From contig CAVXJZ010000002.1 of NCBI GenBank assembly GCA_963762205.1, positions 744,001 to 808,000 of the forward strand: a DNA stretch of 64,000 nucleotides. The letters run 5' to 3'. Made by a program: the position numbers and the translations under genes. Below the pieces are notes generated by a model that did no database searches, was not told the origin of the DNA, and saw nothing but the letters and a program-made list of their open reading frames with translations. Of the stretch, positions 28,993-39,081 are shown in pieces (position 1 is the stretch's first letter; every line of letters starts with the position of its first letter). This DNA is from VRUE01 sp963762205. GTDB lineage: Bacteria; Actinomycetota; Thermoleophilia; Solirubrobacterales; 70-9.

Positions 28993-29460
28993 CTATGCGT
29001 CGGGCCGCTCGGCGCTGCGCCTGACGGCGCCCAGCAGCCTCCTGGTGGCCAGCACATGGCCCCGCGTCCGAATCACCAAGGTCTTGTAGGCCTGACCCCT
29101 GAGGCCGGGGAACGCCGCCCGGCTCTCGGCCCGCAACCGCGTGGCGTCCGGGCCGAGATCGTCGAGCCGTAGGATCAGGGAGTAGCGGGAAAAGCGGTGG
29201 CTGCCGGCCAGGGCGAGTTCCCGCCGCTCGGCCATGCGGTCGACCCGGAAGCCGGGGCCCGTCGAGCCGACGTCGAGCGGGCGCGGCCCGCCGGCCTCGG
29301 CGGGCGCGCAGCCGAGCAGGCGGGCGAGCTGCGGCACGGGCCCGGCGGAGACCGACCGCTCGACGACCCTCAGCAGCGCCTCCCAGGTTGCCTGCGCATC
29401 GGCGTCGACGAGAGCCGAGTGCTCGTCGATGTGCGGGAGGGCGGCGGCGCCGGAGTCCAC
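28993..29460 (-). CDS. SRPBCC-like protein
   Basis: A 155-residue protein from the GTG at 29458-29460. The opening HIDEHSALVDADAQATWEAL is the usual first strand and helix of START/Bet v1-like (SRPBCC) proteins, and the later strands FRVDRMAERRELALAGSHRFSRY, LILRLDD and TRLRAESRAAFPG fit the same fold. The C-terminal helix is LRGQAYKTLVIRTRGHVLAT. The fold holds hydrophobic ligands; no catalytic residues can be assigned. A TACGAT -10 box lies six bases before the GTG, so the transcript is probably leaderless and includes the four-cysteine gene downstream. Confidence 0.78.
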   Translation of the reverse strand: MDSGAAALPHIDEHSALVDADAQATWEALLRVVERSVSAGPVPQLARLLGCAPAEAGGPRPLDVGSTGPGFRVDRMAERRELALAGSHRFSRYSLILRLDDLGPDATRLRAESRAAFPGLRGQAYKTLVIRTRGHVLATRRLLGAVRRSAERPDA

Positions 29461-29466
29461 CGGCCG

Positions 29467-29472
29467 ATCGTA
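29467..29472 (-). promoter_or_regulatory. -10 element, leaderless promoter of the SRPBCC gene
   Basis: Minus-strand TACGAT followed by CGGCCG and the GTG start. It shares a 78-base divergent region with the recD2 promoter. Confidence 0.5.
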
Positions 29473-29526
29473 GGCGTTTCGCGGAAAGTGCGGCCGCGGG
29501 CGGGAAGATGCCGCCTCGGCTATGGC

Positions 29527-29532
29527 TAGCTT
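29527..29532 (+). promoter_or_regulatory. -10 element, leaderless promoter of recD2
   Basis: TAGCTT followed by six bases (TGACCT) and the GTG at 29539. Confidence 0.5.
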
Positions 29533-29538
29533 TGACCT

Positions 29539-31661
29539 GTGAGCGTCGCGGCGACACTGTTCGAGTCCGAGGAGGGCGACTACGCGGCGACGGTCGCCGT
29601 GGTCGGCGTGATCTTCCGCGCCGAGGACGACGGATACGCGGTGCTCGAGGTCGAGGACGTCGAGACGGGGGACGGGTTCGCCCTGGTCGGCCCCGTCGCC
29701 CACCTCGCGGCCGGCGACCGCGCCGAGGTCAGCGGCGAGTGGCAGACCCACTCCCGCTACGGGCGCCAGCTCCGCGCCCGCGGGGCCCTGCCCCTGGACC
29801 CGGCCGACCGAGAGGGCCGGATCGCCTACCTGACCTCGCTCCGCCACATCGGCCCCGCCCGGGCCGAGCGTCTCGTCGAGGAGCACGGCGACTCGGTGCT
29901 CAGCGTCATCGCCGCGGACCCGGCCGCCGCCTTCGGCGCCCTGCGCGGGGTCAGCGGCAGGCAGGCGGCGGCCGCCGCCGAGTCCTGGCAGGAGTCGCGG
30001 GCCGTGCGGGACCTCCACGTGCAGCTCGCCCCCCACGGCCTCGCCCACCTGGCGGGGCCGATCCACAAGCGCTTCGGAGAGCGGGCGATGACGATCCTGC
30101 ACGAGGACCCGTACCGGCTGACCGAGGTCGACGGCGTCGGCTTCGCCCGCGCCGACCGGATCGCCCTCGCCGCCGACGTGCCGCCCGAGTCGAGCCGGCG
30201 GGCCCAGGCGGCCGCCCTCCACGCCCTCGCCGAAGCCGAGCAGCAGGGCCACACAACCTGCCCGCCGACGAGCTGGCCGCGCGGACCGCGAAGCTGACCG
30301 GGCTCGCCCCCGACCCGGACGTGATCGCCGAGGCGCCCGGGGTCGTGGTCGACGATGGCCGGCTCTATCGCGAGCCCACCCACGAGAGCGAGATCGCCGT
30401 CGCCGAGACCCTGCGCGCCAGGTCGGCGGCGGCGCCCGAGCTCGATCACGAGCCAGGCGAGGCCGCCGAGGGCGACCTCACCGAGGAGCAATGGGCCGCG
30501 GTGCGGGGCGCCTTCGCGGCCAGGGTCTCGATCCTCACCGGCGGCCCGGGGGTCGGCAAGACGGTCTGCACGCGGGCGATCGTCGACGAGGCGCGGCGGG
30601 CCGACCTGCGGATCGCGCTCTGCGCGCCGACAGGCAGGGCGGCCCGCCGGCTCGAGGAGGCGACAGGACAGGAGGCGCAGACGATCCACCGCATGCTCGA
30701 GTGGATGCCGGGCCGCGAGCCGGCCTTCTCCCCGGGCCACCCCCTGCCGGCGGACCTCGTCGTCGTCGACGAGTCCTCGATGCTGAACCTGCGCCTGATG
30801 CGGGTGCTGCTCGAGGGCCTCGCCGAGGCGACCCACGTCGTCTTCGTCGGCGACGCCGACCAGCTGCCGCCGATCGGCGCCGGCAAGCCCTTCGACGACC
30901 TGATCGCCGCCGGGATCGCCCCGGTGGTCAGGCTCAGCCAGATCTTCCGCCAGGCGGCGAAGTCGATGATCACCACCGCCGCCCACGAGATCAACGGCGG
31001 GCGCCCCCCCACCTGGACCCCGAGCCCGGCCAGGACCACGACTTCTTCTTCATCGAGCGCACGGCGCCGGAGCGCGCCCTCGACACGGTCGTCGAGGTCG
31101 TCGCCGAGCGCGTGCCGAGACGCTTCGGGATGGACCCGGTGCGCGACGTGCAGGTGCTGGCGCCGATGTACCGGGGGGCGATCGGGATCGACGCCCTCAA
31201 CGAGCGCCTCCAGCAGCGGCTCAACCCGAGCGGCGCCGCCGGCGCTGGGCGGCCGCTTCCGGATCGGGGACCGCCTGATCCAGACCCGCAACTCCCACGA
31301 GCTGGGGCTGATGAACGGCTCGATCGTCTTCCTGCGCGAGGACGATCCCGAGGCGGAGGAGGTCCTCGTCGACACCGACGACGGCGGCTCGCTGGCGATC
31401 CCGTACGGCGAGAGCGCGACCCTGCGGCTCGCCTACGCGATCTCCGTCCACAAGGCGCAGGGCTGCGAGGTCCCCGTCGTGGTCGGCGTCTGCCACCGTT
31501 CCCACACCCGGATGCTGACCCGCCCCCTGCTCTACACGGCGATCACCCGCGCGCGCACGACCTGCGTGCTGATCGGCGACCGCGCGGCGCTGCAGGCCGC
31601 CGTGCGCCGCGACGACGGCGGCGGGCGCCACTCGGGGCTGGCGGAGCGCCTGCGCGGGTGA
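29539..31661 (+). CDS. recD2: RecD2-type SF1B DNA helicase (three frameshifts)
   Basis: RecD2 is a 5'-3' helicase of the TraA/RecD family that works without RecBC. The protein is read in three pieces. 29539-30252 holds the OB-like N-terminus and helix-hairpin-helix repeats (SLRHIGPARAERLVEEHG and EVDGVGFARADRIA). About 30257-31010 holds Walker A GGPGVGKTVCTRA, CAPTGRAARRLEEATG, Walker B VVVDESSMLNLRLM and GDADQLPPIGAGKPFDDL. After 31010 motif regions FFFIERTAPERA and VLAPMYRGAIGIDALN continue, and after about 31240 RFRIGDRLIQTRN, AYAISVHKAQGCE and LLYTAITRAR. One base missing near 30252, one C missing in the C-run at 31003-31010 and one base extra near 31240 restore 708 codons exactly. All helicase motifs are intact. 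Confidence 0.85.
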
Positions 31662-32389
31662 GCGACGGCTCCGGCGGTCCGCCGCGGGGCGAGGGCGGCT
31701 GGAGGCCGCCGCTCGCCGAGATCGGGATAACCCTGGCGGGCATCGCGCTGCTCGCCGCCCTGGTGCTCGCCGTGCCCGACCTGCGCGACGCCTTCCAGGC
31801 GGCGATCCGCGGCGACTCCGCCGAGGTCCGGGCGGAGATCGACGGCCTCGGCGTCGCCGGGCCCCTGCTGATCCTCGCCCTCGCCGTGATCCACTCCTTC
31901 GTCTTCTATCCGGCCGAGATCGTCGACGCCGCCGCCGGCTTCGTCTACGGCTTCTTCCCCGGCCTGGCGCTGGTCATGCTCGGCTGGCTCCTCTCCGCCT
32001 TCCTCTGCTACTCGATCGGCCGCTCCGTCGCCCGGCCGCTGCTCGACCGCTGGCTCGGCCCGGGCCGCTTCGAGCGCACCGAGGCGATGATCGAGCGCGG
32101 CGGGGTCACCCTGCTGCTCGCGATCCGGCTGATCCCGATCGTCCCCTTCAGCCTCGTCTGCTACGCGGCCGGGGCGGCCCGCGTCCCGCCCTGGCGCTTC
32201 GCCTGGACGACGGCGGTCGGCTACCTGCCGATCACCGCGCTCGCGGTCTATTTCGGCACCCGGCTCGAGGGCCTCGACCTGACCGACCCTCTGGTCGTCG
32301 GCAGCGCCGCCGCGCTGGTCGCCCTGCTCCTCGCCGGGCACCGGATCGTGCGCCGGCAGTCGCGCTCAGGGGACTCGACGGGAGTGTGA
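31658..32389 (+). CDS. TVP38/TMEM64 (DedA-like SNARE-associated) membrane protein
   Basis: A 243-residue inner-membrane protein. The GTG overlaps the recD2 stop (GTGA). There is a helix at about 22-44, a polar loop, then the conserved VTT core: FVFYPAEIVDAAAGFVYGFFPG with the reentrant-loop pattern, a helix ending SIGRSVARPLL, RLIPIVPFSLVCYAAGAARVPPWRF and a final helix near the C-terminus. Family members act in lipid scrambling or small-molecule transport across the membrane; the substrate here is unknown. It converges on and overlaps the tail of the S8 protease gene. Confidence 0.87.
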   Translation: MSDGSGGPPRGEGGWRPPLAEIGITLAGIALLAALVLAVPDLRDAFQAAIRGDSAEVRAEIDGLGVAGPLLILALAVIHSFVFYPAEIVDAAAGFVYGFFPGLALVMLGWLLSAFLCYSIGRSVARPLLDRWLGPGRFERTEAMIERGGVTLLLAIRLIPIVPFSLVCYAAGAARVPPWRFAWTTAVGYLPITALAVYFGTRLEGLDLTDPLVVGSAAALVALLLAGHRIVRRQSRSGDSTGV

Positions 32390-34852
32390 GGCGTGGCGGG
32401 CCGTGGCGGCGGCCGACCCGCTTGACCCTGAGGCGAAAGGTCGCCGGCGAGCGGTCGACGTTGCCGACGGCGTCGACCGCCGCCACCCTGACGACGTGAC
32501 GCCCGGCCCCGAAGCGGCGCACGAAGCGGCGCGGGCAGAAGCGCCGGAGCCCTCCGTCGACCCGGCAGCGGAATGCCGAGCCGCGCTCGTTGGAGGCGAA
32601 GACGAAGACCGCCTTCGCCCGGCGCCTGCGCGTGCGCATCCTCCTGCGGGGGTGCCTGCGGAACCGGGTCCGGGGCGCGACCGTGTCGACCCTGAAGAGG
32701 ACGGTGTCGCTGACCCCGACCCTGCCGGCGACGTCCTCGCCGCGGACCGCGAAGCCGTGCAGGCCGTCGGCAAGCCGCTCGAGCGGCGTGAACGGCGAGC
32801 TGCACGGCAGCGGGACGCTGCCGTCGATCGAGCAGGCGAAGGAGACCGGCCGGTTCGGCGCTGAAGCCGATGCTCGGCCTGGGGTTCCTGCTCGAGCGGC
32901 CGGGGCGGTTCGACGATCGCGATCGCCGGCGGCAGGGCGACGTCCTCGAGCATGCGGTGGGCGTCGACGAGGCCGGCGCCGACGGCGTCGGGGCCGAAGG
33001 CGCCGACCGGCCTCGCGGTCAGGGCGAGCCCGGAGCGGATCTCCGCCGGCGTCAGGCGCCGGGTTCGCCTGGCGGGCGAGGGCGGCGACCGCCGCCGCGT
33101 GGGGAGCGGCGGCGGAGGTGCCGCAGAAGCGGAGACCCGCCTTTGGTCGGCACGAAGAAGGTCGTGCGCCCGCAGTCGGTGGCGACCACGTCCGGCTTCG
33201 GGATCGTCTGCTTCGAGCGGCGCCGCCGGCGGCGTCGCCGCTCACCGGGCCGAAGTAGTGGGTGACCGGGCCCGCGCGAGGAGTAGGGCTCCGGGGCGTC
33301 GGTGACGCCGGCCTGCACGGCGCCGACGCTGACCGCCGAGGCGGCGCCCGCGTGCCCGTAGATCGCCGGCCCGACCACGTCGCCGCCGACCGACTGCGGG
33401 TACTCGGTGGCGGCACACGCCGGCCCCGTTCTGGAGCAGGATCAGCTTCAGGCGGGGTTGGGCCGATTCATCGGCTTCGGGGTTGCACCCGACTTCTTCT
33501 TTTTCGCTCTCTTCGGCGGTCGTGAAGCAGCGATTGATCGCCAGCTGCACTTCCTTGCGTTCCGACGAATCGTTTTCCCAGCCGAAGAGCTCGACCGGCC
33601 TCTGGCACGGCCGCTTCTTCTTCGAGCTGGGATTGCACTGTTCGCTGCCGAGCTCGGCGACGTTGTTGGCGGTGCTGCCGACGATGAAGCCGCCTTCTTC
33701 GATCGGTTCGCCGGATTCGTCGAGCAGATAGGCGTCGATGTCGGCCTTCACCCCTCCCCAGGGTTCCGCCCACTGCAGGTCGACGATGAGCGTTGCGTGT
33801 TTTTCGACCGTGATGCCGAAGGTGTCGTCTTCGCCGCCCGACGGAATCGAAGTCAAGGCAATGATCGGGTTCGAAGGGCGAAAGGGCTTCGAGCATGGGC
33901 GGGCACCCCGCGGCGTCGCGAAAGGCCGGCGTTTCCCAGGAGGCGATTTCGTTGCCGTTGAATTTCTTGCTCCCGAGCGGTTCTTCCTCGAAGAGGTTGT
34001 CGTTGCCGGCGGCGCTGAAATAGGAGATGCCCTTGGCGACGACGTCGTTGATCGCGGAGGCGATCGGCCCGTCCTGGAAGAAGGGCTCTTCGAAGTAGCC
34101 GACGTCGTCGACGATCACCGAGGCGCCGGCGGCCGCCAGCGCCCGGATGTTTTCGGCGAAGGACGTTTCGCCGGCAAAGGCAGTGGCGAAGGAGATCCCG
34201 GCACCGGGGGCGAGGTCGTGGACGATCTGCGCCATGCCGCGGCCCTCGTCGGCGCCGGCCTGGGAGTCGTTGAGGAGGCTGGGCCGGCGTCGCGTGCGCC
34301 GCAGGGGTTGGCGAGGCCGGGCAGGTCGCCGCTGGCGATGTCCTGGGCCGCGTGGGTCGGGGCGCCGGCGTCGGTGTCGAAGGAGTCGGAGAGGATGCCG
34401 ACCGTGACGCCGCTGCCATCGACGCCGAAGTCGGCGCGCGCCTGGGCGGCGGCGAGCTGGGTGTCGCCTTCGGAGATCACCGAGCCGCAGGTCGCCGAGG
34501 TGACCGGGGTGAGCACCCGGCTCGGGCCCTCGGCCCCGGGCACGGCCCCGAGCGCCTTCAGCTCGCCCGGCCGGGCCGCCACGGTCACCACCTGCTCGCG
34601 ACGGCTCGCGTCGAGCACCTGCGCGCCCGCGCGCCGCAGGTCGTCGCGCGCGGCCAGCGCCCCCCGGTCGAAATGGACTTCGAGGACCAGGCGGTTGCCG
34701 AGCGTGAGCGGGCTACCGGGGCCCGAGGCCGGGAGGCTCTCGGGTTCCGGGCTCTGGAGGGCTGCCGCCGGCGAGGCGACGGCGCAGCACAGGGCGGCCC
34801 CCGCCACGGCCACCGCGGCAACCCGGCGGCTGCGTGTCCGCGCGGGCGTCAT
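32366..34852 (-). pseudogene. Secreted S8-family (subtilase-like) protease with about nine frameshifts
   Basis: Starting at the ATG at 34850-34852, a signal peptide (VAVAGAALCCAVASPAAA) is followed by a pro-region, then VGILSDSFDTDAG (catalytic Asp region), DEGRGMAQIVHDLAPGAG (where the catalytic His of subtilases is expected), GISYFSAAGNDN (oxyanion Asn) and GTSAAAPHAAAVAALARQ (catalytic Ser). Two Ig-like Cys-paired modules close the protein (SFACSIDGSVPLPCSSPF and AFRCRVDGGLRRFCPRRF). These segments lie in alternating frames with changes near 34280, 33865, 33413, 33277, 33215, 33140, 33060, 32880 and 32390. Six one-base insertions and three deletions would restore 828 codons. Each segment is well conserved, so error clustering is as likely as real decay; I label it a pseudogene only because the sequence as given cannot be translated. 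The end is uncertain. Confidence 0.65.
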
Positions 34853-34914
34853 CGCTTTGGTGTATCGACCGACATCGACTCCCACTAAACACTTCCCGGC
34901 TCGAATCCGAGCCC

Positions 34915-35841
34915 TCAGCGGACACTCTGCGCCCTGCCCCTGAAGCAACCCAGAGTGTAGGGGTACTCGAGGGTCGCGTTGTAGTGGTAGATGCGCCGCG
35001 TGCGGCCTTCGAGGCGGACCCTGCTGGTCTGCCCGTGGCAGGCGTCGAGGTCGGCGTCGGTGAGCAGCCTGCCGCCGGCGCCGCGGGGGCCGTAGATCGG
35101 ATAGCCGTCGAGGGCGAAGCCGATCAGGCCCGAGGCCTTCCTCTTCGATTCGCCGGCGGTCAGGCAAGACGGAATCGAGTGGTAGTGGTATTCGCCCCGC
35201 TGCTGCGGGTGCCCGTCGCAGGAGTCCTGCACCTCGTGGGCGACCGCGTCCCGATCGAGGGCATCGAGGCCGTTGAAGATCGCGACCCCGTCCCTGGCGA
35301 TGCCGATCGGCCCGCCCGAGAGGCAGCCCGGCCTGGACGCCCGCTTCGGGTGGCGCGGCAGCGAGTAGGAGACCCTCTGCGAGCGGATCGAGTTCGGGTT
35401 GCGGTCGTAGGCGTACGCGTCGTCGCCCGAGCGGATCGGGAACTCGCCGGTCTTCTCGCCGACGGGCAGCCCGTTGCCCGTGAAGATGCGCCGCTTCCTG
35501 GTCAGCCGGACCTTGAACCTCGCCCGCGACCAGCTGACGGCGCCGTCGACCGTCGCCTTCGCGGTCAGGTCGTAGGTGCCGTCGCCGCGGATCCATGGGC
35601 CTTCGGCAAAGGCCCCGCCGCCGCCGGGCGGCGTCATTCCCGCGCGGCAGGCGTAGACGTAGCCGCGCCTCGCGCCCGAGGTGGTCACCTTGCCGTCGCC
35701 GATCGGCAGGAACGCCGCGTTGGTCGACGAGGCGCCTCCGGCCCCGAGCGACAGGCCCCCCATCCCGAAGGCGGTCAGGGCCGTGACGGCCACACACAGC
35801 CCCAGCGGCGCCAGCGCCTGCTTGTCGATCGAGCCCCTCAT
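34915..35841 (-). CDS. Secreted YHYH-domain protein
   Basis: A 308-residue exported protein. A signal peptide-like segment occupies about 8-35 (LAPLGLCVAVTALTAFGMGG). The body contains the YHYH family core: CLSGGPIGIARDGVAIFNGLD, EVQDSCDGHPQQRGEYHYHS, GLIGFALDGYPIYGPRG and TLGCFRG near the end. Histidines of the GEYHYHS motif and the Cys residues suggest metal binding, but no activity has been assigned in the family that I know of. It precedes the S8 protease on the same strand with a 62-base gap, so it and the protease may be exported together. The ATG has a GGGGAGAG site. Confidence 0.88.
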   Translation of the reverse strand: MRGSIDKQALAPLGLCVAVTALTAFGMGGLSLGAGGASSTNAAFLPIGDGKVTTSGARRGYVYACRAGMTPPGGGGAFAEGPWIRGDGTYDLTAKATVDGAVSWSRARFKVRLTRKRRIFTGNGLPVGEKTGEFPIRSGDDAYAYDRNPNSIRSQRVSYSLPRHPKRASRPGCLSGGPIGIARDGVAIFNGLDALDRDAVAHEVQDSCDGHPQQRGEYHYHSIPSCLTAGESKRKASGLIGFALDGYPIYGPRGAGGRLLTDADLDACHGQTSRVRLEGRTRRIYHYNATLEYPYTLGCFRGRAQSVR

Positions 35842-36063
35842 CGCATCTCTCCCCTTTCGGTTTGGACGGCCCCAGGCTCCCGCGCCGGGGTCAGGGCGGG
35901 GTCAGGGGAATGTAAGGGCTCTGCAAGGCGTCGCCGGAGCGAACCCTGCTACCGTCCCGACTTTGGGTCGGGCCGGGAGGCTCGATAAAAGGTGTGTCTA
36001 GCGCTCGCGTCGTTGCTTCACCGCATCCTCCGCGTTCGCAGCACAATGAAGTGGAGGCAATGC

Positions 36064-36270
36064 ATGCCCACTGGAACAGTCAAGTGGTTCAGCGACGACA
36101 AGGGCTACGGGTTCATCACGCCCGATGACGGCTCTAAGGACGTCTTCGTCCATCACAGCGCGATCCTCGGCGAGGGATTCAAGTCCCTGACCGAGGGCGC
36201 CAAGGTCAGCTACGAGTCCGAGGAAGGGCCCAAAGGCCCGGCCGCGGCGAGCGTCCAGCAGACCTCGTAG
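36064..36270 (+). CDS. Cold-shock protein, CspA family
   Basis: A 68-residue single OB-fold nucleic-acid chaperone. RNP1-type KGYGFITPD and RNP2-type DVFVHHS are intact, after the opening TGTVKWFSDD. The ATG at 36064 has GGAGG seven bases upstream; an ATG four bases earlier is out of frame. The 5' untranslated stretch is long (the gap from 35842 is 222 bases), as is usual for csp genes whose leader controls translation. It ends before a strong terminator. Confidence 0.97.
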   Translation: MPTGTVKWFSDDKGYGFITPDDGSKDVFVHHSAILGEGFKSLTEGAKVSYESEEGPKGPAAASVQQTS

Positions 36271-36293
36271 TCGCGAACCTCATTCTTTGGCTC

Positions 36294-36327
36294 GACGAGG
36301 CCCGCCGCACGGCGGGCCTCGTCTTTT
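36294..36327 (+). terminator. Strong intrinsic terminator after the csp gene
   Basis: A perfect 13-bp GC-rich stem (36294-36306 and 36311-36323), a four-base loop and a TTTT run. It ends the csp transcript 20 bases after the stop. Confidence 0.9.
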
Positions 36328-36346
36328 GCTGAGGCCCCCGTTCCCC

Positions 36347-36352
36347 TAGATT
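36347..36352 (+). promoter_or_regulatory. -10 element upstream of typA
   Basis: TAGATT, ten bases before the typA ATG at 36363, giving a leader of only a few bases. No ribosome site is visible, which agrees with near-leaderless translation. Confidence 0.4.
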
Positions 36353-36362
36353 GCCCTCCGAG

Positions 36363-38189
36363 ATGACCACCCGAGACGACCTCAGGAACATCGCGATCGT
36401 CGCCCACGTCGACCACGGCAAGACGACCCTCGTCGACAAGATGCTCTGGCAGACCGGCGCCTTCCGCAAGGGCCAGGACGTCGCCGAGCGGGTGATGGAC
36501 TCGATGGACCTGGAGCGCGAGAAGGGGATCACGATCCTCGCCAAGAACACCGCGATCCACCACGCCGGCGTCAAGCTCAACATCGTCGACACCCCCGGCC
36601 ACGCGGACTTCGGCGGCGAGGTCGAGCGCGGCCTGACCATGGTCGACGGCGTCCTGCTCCTCGTCGACGCCTCCGAGGGGCCGCTGCCGCAGACCCGCTT
36701 CGTCCTGCGCAAGGCCCTCGAGGCGAAGCTGCCGGTGATCCTCGTCGTCAACAAGGTCGACCGCCCCGACGCGCGCATCGCCGAGGTCGTCGACGAGGTC
36801 TACGAGCTCTTCATCGACCTCGACGCCGACTCCGACCAGATCGACTTCCCGATCGTCTACGCAAACGCCAGGGCCGGCTGGGCGTCGCTGGAGGAGGGGG
36901 TCGAGGGGAGCGACCTGACGCCGCTGCTCGACCTGATGCTGGAGAAGATCCCCGCCCCGGAGTTCGACCCCGAGGGCCCCCTGCAGGCGCACGTCACCAA
37001 CCTCGACGCCTCCCCCTACGTGGGCCGCCTGGCGATCTGCCGCGTCCACAACGGGACGATCCGCTCCGGACAGCAGATCGCCTGGTGCCGGGCGGACGGC
37101 TCGGTCCAGCGCGCCGCGGTCTCCGAGCTCTACGTGACCGAGGCGCTCGAGCGGGTCGCCGCCGAGCAGGCCGGCCCGGGGGAAATCATCGCCGTCGCCG
37201 GGATCGAAGAGGTGACGATCGGCGAGACCCTCGCCGATCCGGAGGACCCGCGGCCGCTGCCCGTGATCAGCGTCGACGAGCCCTCGCTGTCGATCCTGAT
37301 CGGGATCAACACCTCTCCGCTGGCCGGCCTCGAGGGAAGCAGGCTGACCGCCCGCCAGATCCTCGACCGGCTCGACGCCGAGCTCGTCGGCAACGTCTCG
37401 ATCCGGGTCAACGACGTCGGCCGGCCTGACGCATGGGAGGTCCAGGGGCGCGGCGAGCTGCAGCTCGTCGTCCTGCTCGAGATGATGAGGCGCGAGGGCT
37501 TCGAGCTGACCGCCGGCCAGCCCCAGGTCGTCACGCACGAGGAGAACGGCAGGCTGCACGAGCCGGTCGAGCGGCTCTCGATCGACGCCCCCGAGGAGCA
37601 CGTCGGTGCCATCACCCAGCTGCTCGCGTCCCGGAAGGGCCGCATGGAGCAGATGGTCAACCACTCCACAGGATGGGTGCGGATGGAGTTCCTGATCCCC
37701 GCGCGCGGGCTGATCGGCTTCCGTACGGAGTTCCTCACCGAGACCCGCGGCACAGGGATCATGAACCACGTCTTCGACCGCTGGGAGCCCTGGGCGGGCG
37801 AGCTACGGACGAGGGCGAGCGGCTCGATCGTCGCCGACCGCCGTGGCAAGACCGCCGGCTACTCGCTGGCCAACCTCCAGGAGCGGGGCACCCTCTTCGT
37901 CGGCCCCGGCGAGGAGGTCTACGAGGGGATGATCGTCGGCGAGAACGCGCGCACCGAGGACATGGACGTGAACGCGATCAAGGAAAAGCAGCAGACCAAC
38001 ATGCGGGCCGCGGGGGCCGAGGTCCTCGAGCGGCTCGAGCCGCCGACGCGGCTGACCCTGGAAGCGTCACTCGAGTTCCTGCGCGAGGACGAGTGCGTCG
38101 AAATCACCCCGGAGTCGGTGCGGCTGCGCAAGGTCGAGCTGGACAAAATCAAGCGGCAGAAGACGGCGCGGGCGAAGGCCCCGGCCTAG
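36363..38189 (+). CDS. typA: Ribosome-associated GTPase TypA/BipA
   Basis: TypA/BipA is an EF-G-like GTPase that assists 50S subunit assembly and stress growth. The 608-residue protein has G1 AHVDHGKTTLVDKML, switch I EREKGITILAKNTA, G3 DTPGHADFGGEVERGL, G4 NKVDRPDAR, and the EF-G-like domains with the TypA-specific C-terminal end (QTNMRAAGAEVLERL and ECVEITPESVRLRK). The start at 36363 is the ATG directly before DDLRNIAIVAHVD. The gene is intact and its last four bases overlap the convergent gene at 38186. Confidence 0.97.
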   Translation: MTTRDDLRNIAIVAHVDHGKTTLVDKMLWQTGAFRKGQDVAERVMDSMDLEREKGITILAKNTAIHHAGVKLNIVDTPGHADFGGEVERGLTMVDGVLLLVDASEGPLPQTRFVLRKALEAKLPVILVVNKVDRPDARIAEVVDEVYELFIDLDADSDQIDFPIVYANARAGWASLEEGVEGSDLTPLLDLMLEKIPAPEFDPEGPLQAHVTNLDASPYVGRLAICRVHNGTIRSGQQIAWCRADGSVQRAAVSELYVTEALERVAAEQAGPGEIIAVAGIEEVTIGETLADPEDPRPLPVISVDEPSLSILIGINTSPLAGLEGSRLTARQILDRLDAELVGNVSIRVNDVGRPDAWEVQGRGELQLVVLLEMMRREGFELTAGQPQVVTHEENGRLHEPVERLSIDAPEEHVGAITQLLASRKGRMEQMVNHSTGWVRMEFLIPARGLIGFRTEFLTETRGTGIMNHVFDRWEPWAGELRTRASGSIVADRRGKTAGYSLANLQERGTLFVGPGEEVYEGMIVGENARTEDMDVNAIKEKQQTNMRAAGAEVLERLEPPTRLTLEASLEFLREDECVEITPESVRLRKVELDKIKRQKTARAKAPA

Positions 38190-39043
38190 GGAGACCGGGC
38201 GGGGGGCTCGTGGTACTCCTTCTCACCGCTTCCTGGCAGGTTCACGGGAAGGTGCTGGTACCTCTCGACCAGCTTGTTGAACCGTCGCTCCGATATTGCA
38301 TCGAGCTTCACCGCGAGCCGGCTCTGGCCGGTGAAGGTGTGGGCGCTGTTCGGGTCGCTTCCGTGGGAGCGGCCGAGATCGACCGGACCCGATCGATAGA
38401 TGCGCTCGTATGAGCGGTCCGACCGCGGGTTGAAGGCGCCACGCGGCACCGGGGCGTCGCCCGCACCGACGCCTTCGACGAAATCGAGGCCCCGGTCCCC
38501 GGCCGGACCGTGGAAGCAACTATGCCGCGTGAGGCCCCGCGGCGGGGAGACGTTGAGCTGGCCCCCGCGGAGCCTGAAGTCGGCGTTGTGGACGAGCTCG
38601 CCCAAGCCAGACCTCCTCGCGATCCGCCCGGCGCCGTCGTTCGAGAGGAACGTGGTCGTCCCCTGGTAGAAATCGCAGAGCGGTTCCTCGCCGACTTTGC
38701 CCATCTGGATCGCGTAGGAGACGAGCGACGTCGTCAGGACCCCCCGCAGGCGACCGCTCTTGGCCCTTGTGACCAATGGGCCCGCCCCGGTGCTTACCGC
38801 GACGGCGCGCACTTCCCAGCGCCACTCGATGGATTCCCTGCCGTCCACGCCGGAGGCGGTGGTCAGACCTGGCTGCTTGCGGTCTTCGCCGTAGTCGGCG
38901 ACCGCGGACCCCGAGCCGACCACCCGCGCTTCGACGAAGTGCCTGTCGGCGCCGGTGCTCGCCTCGCCGGCACCGACGAACAGGGCCGCCGCTGCCAGCA
39001 CCCCGCCGGCCGTACCGGCCAACCGGACCCCGAGCGGTCTCAT
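38186..39043 (-). CDS. Secreted protein of unknown function
   Basis: A 285-residue protein with a signal peptide at about 1-29 (LAAAALFVGAGEAST). The mature part is rich in Arg, Gly and Ser with one Cys pair spaced widely (CDFYQGTTTF and HSCFHGPAGD). It opens HFVEARVVGSGSAVADY and continues WRWEVRAVAV, suggesting a beta-rich domain. No family is recognised. The gene is convergent with typA and has a TAGGCT -10 box six bases before the ATG (leaderless). Confidence 0.7.
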   Translation of the reverse strand: MRPLGVRLAGTAGGVLAAAALFVGAGEASTGADRHFVEARVVGSGSAVADYGEDRKQPGLTTASGVDGRESIEWRWEVRAVAVSTGAGPLVTRAKSGRLRGVLTTSLVSYAIQMGKVGEEPLCDFYQGTTTFLSNDGAGRIARRSGLGELVHNADFRLRGGQLNVSPPRGLTRHSCFHGPAGDRGLDFVEGVGAGDAPVPRGAFNPRSDRSYERIYRSGPVDLGRSHGSDPNSAHTFTGQSRLAVKLDAISERRFNKLVERYQHLPVNLPGSGEKEYHEPPARSP

Positions 39044-39049
39044 GCGCCG

Positions 39050-39055
39050 AGCCTA
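39050..39055 (-). promoter_or_regulatory. -10 element, leaderless promoter of the secreted protein
   Basis: Minus-strand TAGGCT, six bases (CGGCGC), then the ATG at 39041-39043. Confidence 0.5.
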
Positions 39056-39081
39056 ACAGCGGTGCTGTGGAATACCGAGCA

